The notes: a model not told the origin generated them from the letters alone. Shown: positions 1-9,261, counted from the first letter of the stretch. The stretch: DNA of 32,063 nucleotides from Mesobacillus selenatarsenatis SF-1 (GCF_000813125.1 NZ_BASE01000018.1:5-32067); one strand, 5' to 3'. Numbers and translations are program-made.

Positions 1-2
1 TT

Positions 3-332
3 TTACTTTACATTTTCTTCTTTAGCTCCCGCCAATGATTTTGCGGTGATTTTAAAATGAGAAGCATGCCATGCAACATCTGAATTCACAAATAAAATTG
101 CCTGAGGCGATTCATGTTTAACATGAAACTTCTCAGCAATATGGTTGGATAGATCACGTGAATCTTGGACTGTTAGATAATATAGATTATCGTTGCCCGC
201 GTTTTCGAACTTTGCGAATTCATCATATCCTGCAGAGCTGATTGGGCAGGTCGTGCTGTGCTTCAGCATGAAGAATGTTTCACCGGAATCGACAAGTGTG
301 TCAAACTGTTCGATTGAATCAATCTTTTCCAT
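3..332 (-). CDS. ytxJ: YtxJ, thioredoxin-fold bacillithiol-system protein (DUF2847)
   Basis: Protein of 110 aa, full length for the YtxJ/DUF2847 family, which has a thioredoxin-like fold and is linked to bacillithiol and general stress. The sequence shows the family pattern: a strand reading ETFFMLKHSTTCPIS near residues 18-32, with the single active-site-like cysteine in TTCPIS rather than a CxxC pair. The ATG at 332 is chosen because AGGAGAGAGTAGT precedes it; an upstream in-frame start has no ribosome site. The stop codon is 3 bases from the window edge. It follows ytxG-ytxH in the same direction but is separated from ytxH by a strong terminator and two small inverted repeats. It may therefore have its own promoter, which I could not find. 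In B. subtilis ytxGHJ is a stress operon. The assignment is firm; the biochemical role is known only at family level. Confidence 0.88.
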   Translation of the reverse strand: MEKIDSIEQFDTLVDSGETFFMLKHSTTCPISSAGYDEFAKFENAGNDNLYYLTVQDSRDLSNHIAEKFHVKHESPQAILFVNSDVAWHASHFKITAKSLAGAKEENVK

Positions 333-360
333 ACTACTCTCTCCTTTTATAAGCCTCTCT

Positions 361-409
361 GTTGCTTTCACTACTAAAAGCAACAAACCCTCTTGATTTA
401 ATAATCAAG
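361..409 (-). repeat. Two adjacent inverted repeats in the ytxJ leader
   Basis: Read from the sequence: GTTGCTTT (361-368) pairs with AAAGCAAC (377-384) across an 8-nt loop. CTTGATT (392-398) pairs with AATCAAG (403-409) across a 4-nt loop. Both lie between the ytxH terminator and the ytxJ ribosome site. They could be operators or leader hairpins. No clear sigma-A, sigma-B or sigma-H promoter was recognised with them. Confidence 0.5.
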
Positions 410-428
410 GCGAAAACAGGCTTTTATA

Positions 429-468
429 AAAAAATAAACGGTGAAGTTATCTTACCACTTCACCGTTT
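429..468 (-). terminator. Rho-independent terminator after ytxH
   Basis: AAACGGTGAAG (436-446) and CTTCACCGTTT (458-468) form a perfect 11-bp stem. On the minus strand the stem is followed by ATTTTTTTT. It lies 12 nt past the ytxH stop and separates ytxGH from ytxJ. Confidence 0.9.
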
Positions 469-479
469 CATTGACAAAC

Positions 480-959
480 TTACTGATTCAGCTTGTTTTC
501 AGTATCATCGAAAGCTTTTTGCGTTTCTTCAAGCTTCTTTTGGATTTCTTCTCCAGTAGCAGTATGTGTGTTTTCCATTGTGCTTGTCTCTGCCATGGAA
601 GTTGGTACTTCTTGAAGTTCGCCTTCGTCAATATCCGTGTTCTGTGAAGTATTACCGTTCTTGTTCTTCATGTCCTTCACCTTGTTGGCAATCGTAGAGG
701 ACTGCTGTGAAACAGTTTCTTTCAAGCCGCTTGCTTTCTCCTTCGCTACCGATGCAAGGTCAACACTCTTGTTCTTTAGTGTAGAAGTTTGCTCATTAAG
801 CGACCCTCTTAACTCTTTGCCTGACTTAGGAGCAAGCAATAGTGCAGCCAGTGCTCCGGCAAGCCCGCCAACAATTGCTCCAGCCACAAAATCCCTGGAA
901 TTATTGTTGTCCTCTCTCATCTGTCCGTTTAGATCATATTGGCTTTGTTCTCTGTTCAT
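480..959 (-). CDS. ytxH: YtxH-family general stress protein
   Basis: 159 aa. A hydrophilic N-terminus is followed by a glycine-rich membrane-type helix at about residues 24-44 (FVAGAIVGGLAGALAALLLA), then APKSGKELRGSL, the signature of YtxH proteins (PF12732). The remainder is a polar, probably coiled-coil tail rich in Lys, Glu and Ser. The ATG at 959 is used because AAAGGTGGAGAT sits 7 nt upstream; an ATG seven codons earlier overlaps the ytxG stop and lacks a ribosome site. It follows ytxG in one operon under sigma-B and sigma-H type promoters. The protein is membrane-associated and stress-induced in B. subtilis, with unknown molecular function. Confidence 0.88.
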   Translation of the reverse strand: MNREQSQYDLNGQMREDNNNSRDFVAGAIVGGLAGALAALLLAPKSGKELRGSLNEQTSTLKNKSVDLASVAKEKASGLKETVSQQSSTIANKVKDMKNKNGNTSQNTDIDEGELQEVPTSMAETSTMENTHTATGEEIQKKLEETQKAFDDTENKLNQ

Positions 960-979
960 AACTCTATCTCCACCTTTCA

Positions 980-1459
980 TTAATACCGAACACGTTCACG
1001 CTGCCTCGTTACCATCTCTTCGCCTTCTAGCTGATGGTCAATCTTGGCTGTTTTTTTTGATTGCCACTTATCCCTCAACTCAAGGAACACGTTACTCCAT
1101 TGAACAACCTGAGAAATCTTGTCCTTATTTTTGTCAATCTGAAGGTCCACCATTGTTTGGACATTATGAATAGATTGATTGAATCTCTGAACAGAATTTC
1201 CTACATCCTTCACAGCATTCACGACACCGTTTAAGCTCTCAGATTTTCTGGAAATATCGTCGGCCAAATTATTTGTTTTGTGCAGAAGCTCCGTCGTTTC
1301 ACGAGTCACTCCATCCAACTGCTTTTCCAGGCCATCAAGAGTGCCTGATACACTGTCTAAAGTTGTTTGTAAGGATTTTAGAGTTTTGGATAACGAAACG
1401 ACCAAAACCAAGAATGCAATTGCTATTACAGCAACACTTAAATACAAAATAATTTCCAC
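980..1459 (-). CDS. ytxG: YtxG, DUF948 membrane-anchored coiled-coil protein
   Basis: 159 aa, GTG start with a GGAGG ribosome site (complement at 1469-1473) 9 nt upstream. One N-terminal transmembrane segment (residues about 4-23, LYLSVAVIAIAFLVLVVSLS) precedes a long heptad-like region with Leu, Val and Ile at regular spacing (TLDSVSGTLDGLEKQLDGV, then a run around NNLADDISRKSESLNGVVNAV). This layout is typical of DUF948/YtxG. It is the first gene of ytxG-ytxH. Two promoters are readable upstream, matching the dual sigma-B/sigma-H control described for this operon in B. subtilis. Molecular role unknown. Confidence 0.87.
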   Translation of the reverse strand: MEIILYLSVAVIAIAFLVLVVSLSKTLKSLQTTLDSVSGTLDGLEKQLDGVTRETTELLHKTNNLADDISRKSESLNGVVNAVKDVGNSVQRFNQSIHNVQTMVDLQIDKNKDKISQVVQWSNVFLELRDKWQSKKTAKIDHQLEGEEMVTRQRERVRY

Positions 1460-1490
1460 TGTTGAACACCTCCGTTAGCATATGTACATT

Positions 1491-1515
1491 TTACCCCGCA
1501 GTTAGCGACGTAAAC
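1491..1515 (-). promoter_or_regulatory. Sigma-B type promoter of ytxGH
   Basis: On the minus strand GTTTAC (complement at 1510-1515), a 13-nt spacer, and GGGTAA (complement at 1491-1496). This fits the general-stress consensus GTTTAA-N12-15-GGGTAT. It is placed about 30 nt upstream of the ytxG GTG. Sigma-B control of this operon is established in B. subtilis. Confidence 0.75.
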
Positions 1516-1532
1516 CACCTTGTCTAATATGT

Positions 1533-1559
1533 ATTTCAATATAAGCATACCCTTTTCCT
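1533..1559 (-). promoter_or_regulatory. Sigma-H type promoter of ytxGH
   Basis: On the minus strand AGGAAAA (complement at 1553-1559), a 12-nt spacer, and ATTGAAAT (complement at 1533-1540). This is close to RnAGGAwww-N11-12-RnnGAAT, with one mismatch in the -10. It lies upstream of the sigma-B site, as in the B. subtilis operon. Confidence 0.65.
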
Positions 1560-1752
1560 TCCTGAATAAGAATATCTTTCTACAAATTACAATTCCAGCA
1601 CAAAGTTTCGCCAATCGACTTCGGGAATTTATATTCTTCTAATTTTCGCGGAGTTATTCCCTCCAAGTTACTGTAACGAAAAGAGCACAAACTGCGGCGT
1701 TTCGGTTACAATATGGTTATGTGCTTTATTTTAATACATAGGAGTGATTTCG

Positions 1753-2868
1753 GTGAAAGACCCACGGATTCAAACACTGGCAAAAAACCTGATCAACTAC
1801 TCGGTCAAGCTTCAAAAAGGAGAAAAAGTCCTGATTGAAAACTTCGGCCTTCAGCGTGAGCTTGTTACGGCTCTAGTAAAAGAGGCATACGAGGCTGGTG
1901 GCTATCCATTCGTATCATTAAAGGACCACCAGGTGGACCGTTCATTGCTTATGGGAGCCCAGCAGGAGCAATTTGACATGATTGCTGAATTTGAAGCAAA
2001 TGTGATGAGTAAAATGGATGCTTACATTGGCCTCCGTTCTGGAGATAACATCAACGAACACGCTGATGTTCCGGCAGATAAAATGAAGATCCATGGCAAT
2101 ACGGTTGGCAAGAAGGTACATAGGGACATTCGCGTTCCAAAAACGAAATGGGTTGTCCTGCGTTACCCTAACTCAGCAATGGCACAGCTTGCGAAGATGA
2201 GCACTGAAGCCTTCGAAGATTTCTACTTCAACGTTTGCAACCTTGATTACGGAAAAATGGACAAAGCAATGGACAGCCTGGCAGATTTGATGAACCGTAC
2301 AGATAAGGTAAGGATTACCGGACCAGGAACTGACCTGACCTTCTCAATCAAAGATATCCCGGCTGTAAAATGTGCCGGTGAACTGAATATCCCTGATGGC
2401 GAAGTTTACACAGCACCTGTTCGTGATTCAGTCAATGGCGTGATCACCTACAATACACCATCTCCTTACCAGGGATTCACTTTTGAAAATGTGAAGCTTA
2501 CTTTCAAGGATGGAAAAATCGTTGAGGCTGCCGCAAATGATTCAGAGCGTATTAACAAGATTTTTGATACAGATGAAGGAGCTCGTTATGTCGGGGAATT
2601 TGCAATTGGCGTGAATCCATATATCTTGCATCCAATGCAGGACATCCTGTTTGATGAAAAAATCGATGGAAGCTTCCACTTTACACCAGGACAGTGCTAT
2701 GACGATGCATTCAATGGAAACCATTCGAATATACACTGGGATATGGTCAACATCCAGCGCCCTGAATACGGCGGCGGTGAGATTTATTTCGATGACGTAC
2801 TTATTCGCAAAGATGGACGTTTTGTCATTCCTGAGCTTGAGGTCTTGAACCCTGAAAATCTTAAATAA
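1753..2868 (+). CDS. M29 family metallo-aminopeptidase (AmpS-like)
   Basis: 371 aa; releases N-terminal amino acids from peptides in the cytoplasm using a two-metal centre. The M29 ligand pattern is visible: GEVYTAP (Glu about 217), VGEFAIG (Glu about 282), GSFHF (His about 309) and IHWD (His about 328, Asp about 330). It is shorter than the ~410-aa AmpS of B. subtilis; the missing length falls mainly in the N-terminal half and between the two histidines, so this is probably the short bacillar subfamily. The GTG at 1753 is chosen because AGGAG (1739-1743) is 9 nt upstream; the in-frame GTG at 1744 would abut that site. It stands alone on the plus strand, diverging from ytxG. A TACAAT at 1707-1712 could be its -10, but the -35 is poor. 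Its 3' end runs straight into a long structured repeat. Confidence 0.85.
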   Translation: MKDPRIQTLAKNLINYSVKLQKGEKVLIENFGLQRELVTALVKEAYEAGGYPFVSLKDHQVDRSLLMGAQQEQFDMIAEFEANVMSKMDAYIGLRSGDNINEHADVPADKMKIHGNTVGKKVHRDIRVPKTKWVVLRYPNSAMAQLAKMSTEAFEDFYFNVCNLDYGKMDKAMDSLADLMNRTDKVRITGPGTDLTFSIKDIPAVKCAGELNIPDGEVYTAPVRDSVNGVITYNTPSPYQGFTFENVKLTFKDGKIVEAAANDSERINKIFDTDEGARYVGEFAIGVNPYILHPMQDILFDEKIDGSFHFTPGQCYDDAFNGNHSNIHWDMVNIQRPEYGGGEIYFDDVLIRKDGRFVIPELEVLNPENLK

Positions 2869-2886
2869 GTCAGAGCTTGATAAGAA

Positions 2887-3257
2887 AAGCGCAGGCGCCT
2901 TGGTCAGCTCCGACACGCGCTGGAGGGCCTGACAGTGAAGTCGTTCTTTGACTTCATTGGCAGGACCGAAATCGAAAAGTATAGCCGACTGTCCAGAAAC
3001 GCAGAAACTGGAGGCTCCGACAAAGAAGCGCTTTTTGCTTCTGCCGGCGGAGCTGAAGTTTCGGAGTTTCTAGGAGGCGACACTAGACAACTCGAAAAGC
3101 GGAGGCGACTGTCCAACTCCGACAAGCGTTGGAGGGCCTGCCAGTGAAGTCGCTCTTTGACTTCATTGGCAGGACCGAAACGTCTCGAGGAGTTAGGAGC
3201 CGCAGCTAGACAAGCGACTCGAGGGGCTAGGCGCTGTAGCTGGACAATTCTCGAAGT
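2887..3257. repeat. Long modular structured repeat, copy 1
   Basis: About 370 bp of GC-richer sequence that matches 27373-27620 over most of its length. Modules in order: A (2887-3087), a second partial A (about 3090-3180), a diverged C (about 3183-3223) and C (about 3224-3257). Visible hairpins: CCTGCCAGTGAAGTC (3137-3151) with GACTTCATTGGCAGG (3159-3173), 15 bp with one G-T; TGAAGTC (2936-2942) with GACTTCA (2950-2956); and a nested stem AGAAACT...GCTCCG...AGAAGC / GCTTCT...CGGAGC...AGTTTCT (3003-3072). An open frame starting MKSFFDFIGR crosses it and is kept in copy 2, but it has no ribosome site and changes end between copies, so I treat it as non-coding. It fills the gap between the convergent M29 peptidase and murC genes. 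Confidence 0.85.
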
Positions 3258-3289
3258 GAAATTTTATAAATTCTGATATGAAGACATAC

Positions 3290-3324
3290 AAAAAGGATGC
3301 GAACCAAATGGCCGCATCCTTTTT
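3290..3324. terminator. Bidirectional terminator between the repeat and murC
   Basis: AAAAAGGATGCG (3290-3301) and CGCATCCTTTTT (3313-3324) form a 12-bp stem with A and T flanks, so it can stop transcription from both sides. It serves murC on the minus strand and could end the plus-strand transcript that runs through the repeat. Confidence 0.9.
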
Positions 3325-3326
3325 AT

Positions 3327-4628
3327 TTAAACTTGCAATTGATTTTCATATGCTTCTTGGAACTTTTGGATATCACCTGCACCCATGAATAGGATGACAC
3401 CATTTCCATGTTCTTTCAGACGTGATGTATCTTCCTCAGTGATGATTTCTGCGTCGTCGATTTTATCTTTTAGATCGGTAATCGACAATTTCCCATGAAT
3501 CTCACGGGCTGATCCAAAGATTTCGCACAAGTAAACCTTGTCTGCTTTATTTAAGCTTTCTGCAAACTCATTCAGGAAAGCTTGTGTCCTGGTAAAGGTA
3601 TGCGGCTGGAAAACCGCGACGATTTCACGATCAGGATACTTCTGCTTCGCAGCTTCGATTGTTACTTTGATTTCTGTAGGGTGGTGAGCGTAGTCATCAA
3701 TGATCACCTGATCTGCAACCTTCTTTTCAGAGAATCTCCTCTTCACGCCCTCAAACGTTTCAAGCTGAGCCTGAATCACTTTTGATTCAATGTTTTCGTA
3801 ATGGCACAAAGCAATGACAGCAAGCGAGTTCAGGACATTATGGTCTCCATATGCCGGTATCGAGAACGTGTCATAGAAATTATTCCTGACAAAAACATCA
3901 AATGTAGTGCCTTCAGTTGACTTGACGATATTGCGAGCCTGGAAGTCATTTTCTTCGCCAAAACCATAGAATACAACTGGCACCTTAGCCTGGATTTTTT
4001 GCAGCTGCTCATCATCACCGCATGCAAAGATACCCTTTTTAACTTGCCATGACATCTCCTGGAAAGCGGAGAAAACATCTTCGATATTGGCAAAGTAATC
4101 CGGGTGGTCAAAGTCGATATTCGTCATGATTGCGTAATCAGGGAAATACGAAAGGAAATGACGGCGGTACTCACATGCTTCGAATACAAAGTATTGAGCA
4201 TCTTTGTCACCTTTCCCAGTGCCATCGCCAATAAGGAATGATGTAGGCTTGGCGCCCCTCATCACATGCGCAAGCAATCCTGTAGTCGATGTTTTTCCAT
4301 GAGCCCCAGTAACCGCAACACTTGTAAAGTTTTGCATGAAATCACCAAGGAATCGATGATATCTGATGATTGGAAGGCCCAGCTTCATTGCCTCCTGAAT
4401 TTCCTCATGTGTATCCGGATAGGCATTGCCTGCAATAACCGTCATCCCAGGCTGTATATTTTCCTTATCAAACGGAAGGATCTTTATTCCAGATTTCTCA
4501 AGGGCCACCTGGGTAAAAAAGTGCTTATCATAATCGGAGCCCTGTACCTGATAATCCATATCATGGAGAACTTGAGCTAACGCACTCATTCCAGACCCCT
4601 TTATACCTACAAAATGGTAAATAGTCAT
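3327..4628 (-). CDS. murC: UDP-N-acetylmuramate--L-alanine ligase MurC
   Basis: 433 aa, the usual Bacillus MurC length. It catalyses ATP-dependent addition of L-Ala to UDP-MurNAc, the first amino-acid step of peptidoglycan stem synthesis, in the cytoplasm. N-terminal UDP-binding domain begins [15 protein letters not shown]; the ATP loop is GAHGKTSTT (residues 108-116); the central domain carries [10 protein letters not shown], and the C-terminal ligase domain [10 protein letters not shown]. The ATG at 4628 has GGAGG 8 nt upstream; upstream in-frame codons lack a ribosome site. Its 3' end abuts a bidirectional terminator. An extended -10 lies about 135 nt upstream, so it is probably transcribed on its own, apart from the nicotinate phosphoribosyltransferase gene behind it. 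Confidence 0.97.
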   Translation of the reverse strand: MTIYHFVGIKGSGMSALAQVLHDMDYQVQGSDYDKHFFTQVALEKSGIKILPFDKENIQPGMTVIAGNAYPDTHEEIQEAMKLGLPIIRYHRFLGDFMQNFTSVAVTGAHGKTSTTGLLAHVMRGAKPTSFLIGDGTGKGDKDAQYFVFEACEYRRHFLSYFPDYAIMTNIDFDHPDYFANIEDVFSAFQEMSWQVKKGIFACGDDEQLQKIQAKVPVVFYGFGEENDFQARNIVKSTEGTTFDVFVRNNFYDTFSIPAYGDHNVLNSLAVIALCHYENIESKVIQAQLETFEGVKRRFSEKKVADQVIIDDYAHHPTEIKVTIEAAKQKYPDREIVAVFQPHTFTRTQAFLNEFAESLNKADKVYLCEIFGSAREIHGKLSITDLKDKIDDAEIITEEDTSRLKEHGNGVILFMGAGDIQKFQEAYENQLQV

Positions 4629-4948
4629 ATAAAGAACCTCCAACAACGTCTGTATGTAACACAGTATATGACAGATATCCTGAATTGCTCATTTCGCCTA
4701 TTCCCGTTATAAAACAGCGCAAAATACAATGCGGATCGTATCTGCCTCTCATGTATTGAATCATTATAACATCATTACGGTAAATAACACAGTTTCATTA
4801 ATGCTGTTTTCATGAGGTGCAGCTATTTTCACAGCCCTCATAAGTATGGGCTGTACCAAAAACTACATCATCAAAGCAAAATGTCTCCATTATGACCGTA
4901 ATCATCAATAAAAGTACATATTCCCTTTATTAGTTGCTTTCAAACTTG
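4629..4948. other. 320-bp intergenic region, murC leader and pncB 3' end
   Basis: Holds the murC leader and extended -10. It also has a lone hairpin ACAGCCC (4831-4837) / GGGCTGT (4848-4854) without a T-run on either strand, so it is not a convincing terminator for the gene ending at 4949. No ORF with a ribosome site is visible. Confidence 0.5.
4763..4771 (-). promoter_or_regulatory. Probable murC promoter, extended -10
   Basis: On the minus strand TGTTATAAT: a perfect TATAAT (complement 4763-4768) preceded by TGn. The -35 is weak, which is common with extended -10 promoters. It gives a leader of about 125-130 nt before murC. Confidence 0.5.
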
Positions 4949-6049
4949 TTAAAATTCTACTTTTTCAAGACGGGGATTCGGCCTGTACTTTCTGCCTGAC
5001 TTCGCCTGATGTTTCCCGTTCAACATGACATTGTCACCAGTAAAACCAACTTTCAATTTTAAAAGGCTGCCGCCTACTCCATACATGTCGACTGGTACAT
5101 TTTGCTTTTCAAACTCCAGGATCCTTTTTTCGCTGAAACCGCCGCTCACGACAATTTTCACATGGTCATAGCCTTCATCATCAAGCGCTTTTCTTAGTGC
5201 GAAGATTAATTCTGCATTCACTCCGCGAGGATCAAATGTCCCAAGCAAGTGCTGGTTGCGAAGGAAATACTGGTCAATTAGGGTACGGGAAGTATCAACC
5301 CTGACACCCTTCAGCTTTTCCCCAAATTTCCTTGCGACTTTCAATGAGTCAGTAATCGCATCATTATTATAATCAACAAGAGCGATCAAATCATCATTTG
5401 GGAAAGTTTCTTGATAAGCCTGGGTTGCTGCGACGATATCGCCGTTGAACATTTGGATCAATGCATGCGGCATCGTCCCCATCCCATGCTTGCCCCACCA
5501 CTCATTCATTGCATGGGTGGCCTGGGCAGTCGCGCCTCCTATATAGGCAGCATAACCATCCCCAGCCTGTGTTGTATAATGATCGTCACGGTCTCCCATG
5601 AAAATGACCGGCTTTTGCTGGCCTGAATAGCTTGCTGCCTTTACGACATTATAAACATTCGTTGAGACAGAAGTTCTTCTTGCCAGGATGCCGTCAATGA
5701 TTCCCTCAAGGTAACCAAAACTTTGATATGGTCCTGTAATGGTCAGGACTGTTTCAAACGGGGAGATTTTATCTCCATCCTTAAGTGAATGAATCTCTAG
5801 CTCCTCTGGACGGTCAGCAAATGTTTTTACCAGTGCGATTACTTCATCTGTGCCACACAAAACCGCTTCGTCCTTCTGGAAAAACTGCATCGTAATAATA
5901 TTGTCTTCATGATATTTCTTTACTAGCTCTCGAGTTTTTAGAAAATACACAGCTGAAAACCAGCCATCACGAATCCTTTCATCAAACTTAAATGTATGAT
6001 TGGTCAGACGGCTGATTTTCCCCTGCATTTTCAATTCGATTTCTTTCAT
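4949..6049 (-). CDS. Nicotinate phosphoribosyltransferase (short form)
   Basis: 366 aa; converts nicotinate and PRPP to nicotinate mononucleotide in NAD salvage. The sequence follows the short NAPRTase family (COG1488-like), distinct from the ~490-aa PncB of B. subtilis. Visible blocks are FFQKDEAVLCG near the N-terminus, the KHGMGTMPHALIQMF segment near the middle, DPRGVNAELIFALRKAL, and the phosphate-binding VVSGGFSEKRI plus GVGGSLLKLKVGFTGD near the C-terminus. The ATG at 6049 has GAAGGAG upstream. It follows sftA by 83 nt with no terminator between, so read-through from sftA is possible; TATAAT around 6100-6105 on the minus strand is a weak private promoter candidate. The family call is firm; substrate preference is inferred. 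Confidence 0.85.
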   Translation of the reverse strand: MKEIELKMQGKISRLTNHTFKFDERIRDGWFSAVYFLKTRELVKKYHEDNIITMQFFQKDEAVLCGTDEVIALVKTFADRPEELEIHSLKDGDKISPFETVLTITGPYQSFGYLEGIIDGILARRTSVSTNVYNVVKAASYSGQQKPVIFMGDRDDHYTTQAGDGYAAYIGGATAQATHAMNEWWGKHGMGTMPHALIQMFNGDIVAATQAYQETFPNDDLIALVDYNNDAITDSLKVARKFGEKLKGVRVDTSRTLIDQYFLRNQHLLGTFDPRGVNAELIFALRKALDDEGYDHVKIVVSGGFSEKRILEFEKQNVPVDMYGVGGSLLKLKVGFTGDNVMLNGKHQAKSGRKYRPNPRLEKVEF

Positions 6050-6132
6050 CCAAAAAGCTCCTTCAATAACAACCCAACATCTATAGTTATTTATCCTTAT
6101 TATAAGTACATGCTAATAAAGAATACCATTTA

Positions 6133-9100
6133 TTAATTGAATGTACTAGTTTCCTGGAGGGCCTCAAGATCCGCAGCAGTAATCAGGACATCCCTCGGCT
6201 TGCTGCCCTTGCCCTCAGAAATGAATCCTTGATGCTCCATCATCTCAATCAGTCTGGCCGCCCGGTTATAGCCAATTTTAAAACGGCGCTGGACGCTTGA
6301 AGTTGAAGCGCCACCCTGGTCGATGACAAATTCACATGCTTCGTAAAAAAGTTCATCTTCGTCTTCCGTCACCTGGGCCTTCTTGAGAAGTTCATCCTGT
6401 TCAAACAAGTATTGTGGATCCCGTTGCTCCCTGACAAATGCCACAATGTCATCAATCTCATTGTCGGTAACGAAGGTTCCCTGCAGACGGAATGGCTTTG
6501 ATGACCCATTTTCCAGGAACAGCATATCACCGCGGCCAAGAAGCTTTTCTGCCCCACTGATATCAATGATCGTTCTTGAATCCACCTGTGAGGAAACAGA
6601 GAAGGCAATCCTTGTAGGAACATTCGCTTTAATCAGGCCTGTAATGACATCAACGGATGGACGCTGTGTCGCGATGATCAAATGGATGCCGCAAGCCCGT
6701 GCCTTTTGGGCAATCCGGCAAATAGCCTCTTCCACATCGCCTGGAGCCATCATCATCAGATCTGCCAGCTCATCAATCACAATTACAATATACGGGAGCT
6801 TATCAGAAAACCTGCGATGCTTCTCGGCAAGTTCATTAAACCTGCCTATATCACGGACACCTGTATGTGCAAACAATTCATAACGGCGTTCCATTTCCTC
6901 AACTGCCCACTTCAGCGAGGCTGTCGCTGCTTTTACATCAGTGATGACCGGGCTGACTAGGTGAGGAATTCGGTTATAAGGTGCCAATTCAACCATTTTC
7001 GGGTCAATCAGCAGCAGCTTCACCTCATCTGGATGTGCTTTATAAAGCAGGCTGACAAGCATCGTATTGATACAGACACTCTTTCCAGATCCAGTGGCAC
7101 CTGCAATCAATCCGTGCGGCATCTTTTTCAGATCAGTGACGATTGGATTTCCGGCAATATCAAGTCCCAGAGCCACTGATAACGGAGATTCAAGATCCAT
7201 AAAACCTGCAGATTGTAAAATTTCACTTAACAATACAGGCCTGCTCGAATGGTTCGGCACTTCAATCCCGATTGTGTGCTTTCCTGGTATTGGAGCTTCA
7301 ATTCGGATATCTTTAGCAGCTAAGCTCAACTTTATATCATCTGATAGATTAGTAACTTTATTAACTTTAACGCCCGGTTCCGGCTGTACCTCAAAACGGG
7401 TAACCGATGGTCCCTGTGTCACATTGACCACCCTGGCGCCTACATTAAAATTCCTCAGCGTCTCATTGAGCATATGCTCTTGCTCCGAAAGCCATTCAGG
7501 GTCGGGTGCTTTGAAAACAGGCGGGCTCAAAAGTTCCAGAGGCGGGAAGTCGTATACCGCTGCTGGGTGGACTTCTGGCTCTATAGCCGCTTCTCTATCA
7601 TTCGATTGGATTTCTTCCCGTTCGAACTGACGGTTCATTTGTGCAGAAGAGGAATTCGCCACAGCCGGTTCGGCTTGCGTTTGCTCTTCGCTTTTTGATG
7701 GAACCGTTACCGGACTAACTTCAACTGATAAAGTTTTCTGCTGGTTATCAGCAACCGACGCATCTTTTTCTGCTACTATTAAGGTTTCCTGCTGGGCAGC
7801 TGATGGTTGTTCCTGCTGAACTGGCAGAACAACTGATGAAGTGCTGCCTGCCGACAACTCGTCTTCTAGTACTTGATTTTTCTGGCCACTAACATCTGAA
7901 GAAGGTGCATCAACATCAGGATGAGTTTGGTGTGCGCTTGTCTTTTTTCCTTCAGTCATAAAAGAAGGATATTTAGACGTGTTCCGCTCTTCCCACTTCC
8001 TCTTATCCTGCTTAAGCATAAGCACATTGAATGGAAGCTGCCTTTTGGGTTCTGCAGGCTTATCCTCTATTTTCGGTTCAGGGTCAGGACTGTGTTCTGG
8101 CTCTGATGCCTCAAAAGATTCTTCCGTTTTCGTGTTTTGGACCTTAGCAACATCGACAGGCTGAACATTAAGCTCATCCTCGCTTTGTTCATAGCCGTTT
8201 ACTTCGTCCTCTTCAGGGCTATTTTGAATGCTGATTGCTTCTGCTTCTTCCGGTTTACTTTGCATACCGGATGCTTCTGTCTCTTCCTGGTCATGTTGAT
8301 AACCGACCAATTCTGTCTTTTCGGCACCCTGCTCAAGCTCGACTTCAGTCATCGTTTCAATTTGGGAATCCACACTACTATACTCTGGTCCAGGCTCGCT
8401 ATTAAAAATTATATCGAGCGCCTCTGTTTCCAACTCTGATTGTTCTACTTGTTCATCTACTTCAGTGACCTCAAGATTCTGAGTTTCAGCAAGATCATCT
8501 TCTATGTATATATCTTGCGTCACTGTCTCATCATGACTTTCTGTTGAAACATGAGCTTCCTTTAAATCCATAGCTTGCGACATGATATTTATGTCGTCAT
8601 GCTTTATTTGTTTAACTGCACTGCTCTGATCCTTTTCAAAACCAGCCAGTTCATATTCAACATCCTCCAGGTCCATTTGGGTCATACTTTTTCTAGGAGG
8701 TCTGTTAAATGCATAAATTGGGGACGGAATTTCGGTTGGTTTAAAAGGCTGCCGAAATTTCGGTCCGCTGTCTTTCCGAGTTTCATAATGGAATTTCGGT
8801 GCAGATTCCACAGCTTTTTTAGGCTTGTATGGTTCAATTGGTTCTCTCGCAGTATCACGTCTGACTTTGCTCCGGGAATCCACGGCTGGCTCACGGCGTT
8901 GATTGTGGAAGGAGTCACTTTCAGTTTGCCGTTCATTCTTAATCTTCAGTGAACCTTGCTCTTTAATGAACGGCTTGATCTCACCATCCTGGATGACCCT
9001 TTCTGGGCGCCCTTTTGTCTGCTTGGATTTTTCAGGAACTGAATCCTCATCGGGGATCAATGGAAAACGAAACTGACCTTTAGGATATTGGTATAATACC

Positions 9101-9228
9101 TTTGCTTCTATATCCCTTTTTTCATTCTGTTCTTTCTTTAATGGCCTTGAAACAGGTTGATCTTGTTCAATATCATTAAATTCATCATCGTTTTGGAACA
9201 TGGTAAAAATCTTTTTAATCCAACTCAA
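6133..9228 (-). CDS. sftA: SftA (YtpS), soluble FtsK/SpoIIIE-type DNA translocase
   Basis: 1031 aa, somewhat longer than B. subtilis SftA (about 950). It moves chromosomal DNA away from the closing division septum. No transmembrane segment is seen, which separates it from SpoIIIE. The N-terminus carries the SftA hallmark [18 protein letters not shown] (about residues 44-61). Residues about 60-570 are low-complexity and strongly acidic, including four degenerate 12-residue repeats (about 306-353). The motor begins near 580, with Walker A GATGSGKS at about 709-716, Walker [11 protein letters not shown] at about 815-824, and a C-terminal winged-helix gamma domain at about 960-1031 ([22 protein letters not shown]). 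The start is TTG with a weak AAAGAGTGAT site. A TGTTAAAAT extended -10 lies upstream. Confidence 0.95.
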   Translation of the reverse strand: MSWIKKIFTMFQNDDEFNDIEQDQPVSRPLKKEQNEKRDIEAKVLYQYPKGQFRFPLIPDEDSVPEKSKQTKGRPERVIQDGEIKPFIKEQGSLKIKNERQTESDSFHNQRREPAVDSRSKVRRDTAREPIEPYKPKKAVESAPKFHYETRKDSGPKFRQPFKPTEIPSPIYAFNRPPRKSMTQMDLEDVEYELAGFEKDQSSAVKQIKHDDINIMSQAMDLKEAHVSTESHDETVTQDIYIEDDLAETQNLEVTEVDEQVEQSELETEALDIIFNSEPGPEYSSVDSQIETMTEVELEQGAEKTELVGYQHDQEETEASGMQSKPEEAEAISIQNSPEEDEVNGYEQSEDELNVQPVDVAKVQNTKTEESFEASEPEHSPDPEPKIEDKPAEPKRQLPFNVLMLKQDKRKWEERNTSKYPSFMTEGKKTSAHQTHPDVDAPSSDVSGQKNQVLEDELSAGSTSSVVLPVQQEQPSAAQQETLIVAEKDASVADNQQKTLSVEVSPVTVPSKSEEQTQAEPAVANSSSAQMNRQFEREEIQSNDREAAIEPEVHPAAVYDFPPLELLSPPVFKAPDPEWLSEQEHMLNETLRNFNVGARVVNVTQGPSVTRFEVQPEPGVKVNKVTNLSDDIKLSLAAKDIRIEAPIPGKHTIGIEVPNHSSRPVLLSEILQSAGFMDLESPLSVALGLDIAGNPIVTDLKKMPHGLIAGATGSGKSVCINTMLVSLLYKAHPDEVKLLLIDPKMVELAPYNRIPHLVSPVITDVKAATASLKWAVEEMERRYELFAHTGVRDIGRFNELAEKHRRFSDKLPYIVIVIDELADLMMMAPGDVEEAICRIAQKARACGIHLIIATQRPSVDVITGLIKANVPTRIAFSVSSQVDSRTIIDISGAEKLLGRGDMLFLENGSSKPFRLQGTFVTDNEIDDIVAFVREQRDPQYLFEQDELLKKAQVTEDEDELFYEACEFVIDQGGASTSSVQRRFKIGYNRAARLIEMMEHQGFISEGKGSKPRDVLITAADLEALQETSTFN

Positions 9229-9261
9229 TATAAATCACTCTTTCTTTCGCATTTCATTATT

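Noticed and set aside
637-1173. 178-codon plus-strand frame across ytxH and ytxG
   Set aside because: Runs antisense to two recognised genes and mirrors their codons; no ribosome site.
2935-3147. Open frame MKSFFDFIGR... (70 codons), also kept in the second repeat copy (27373-27600)
   Set aside because: Lies wholly in the structured repeat, has no ribosome site, and its ends differ between copies. The shared reading is explained by the DNA repeat and its hairpins.
4831-4854. Hairpin ACAGCCC/GGGCTGT as terminator of the nicotinate phosphoribosyltransferase gene
   Set aside because: No T-run on either strand and about 95 nt from the stop codon; kept only as a lone hairpin.
7067-7630. 187-codon plus-strand frame opposite sftA
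   Set aside because: Antisense shadow of the FtsK motor coding region; no ribosome site and the minus-strand protein is unambiguous.
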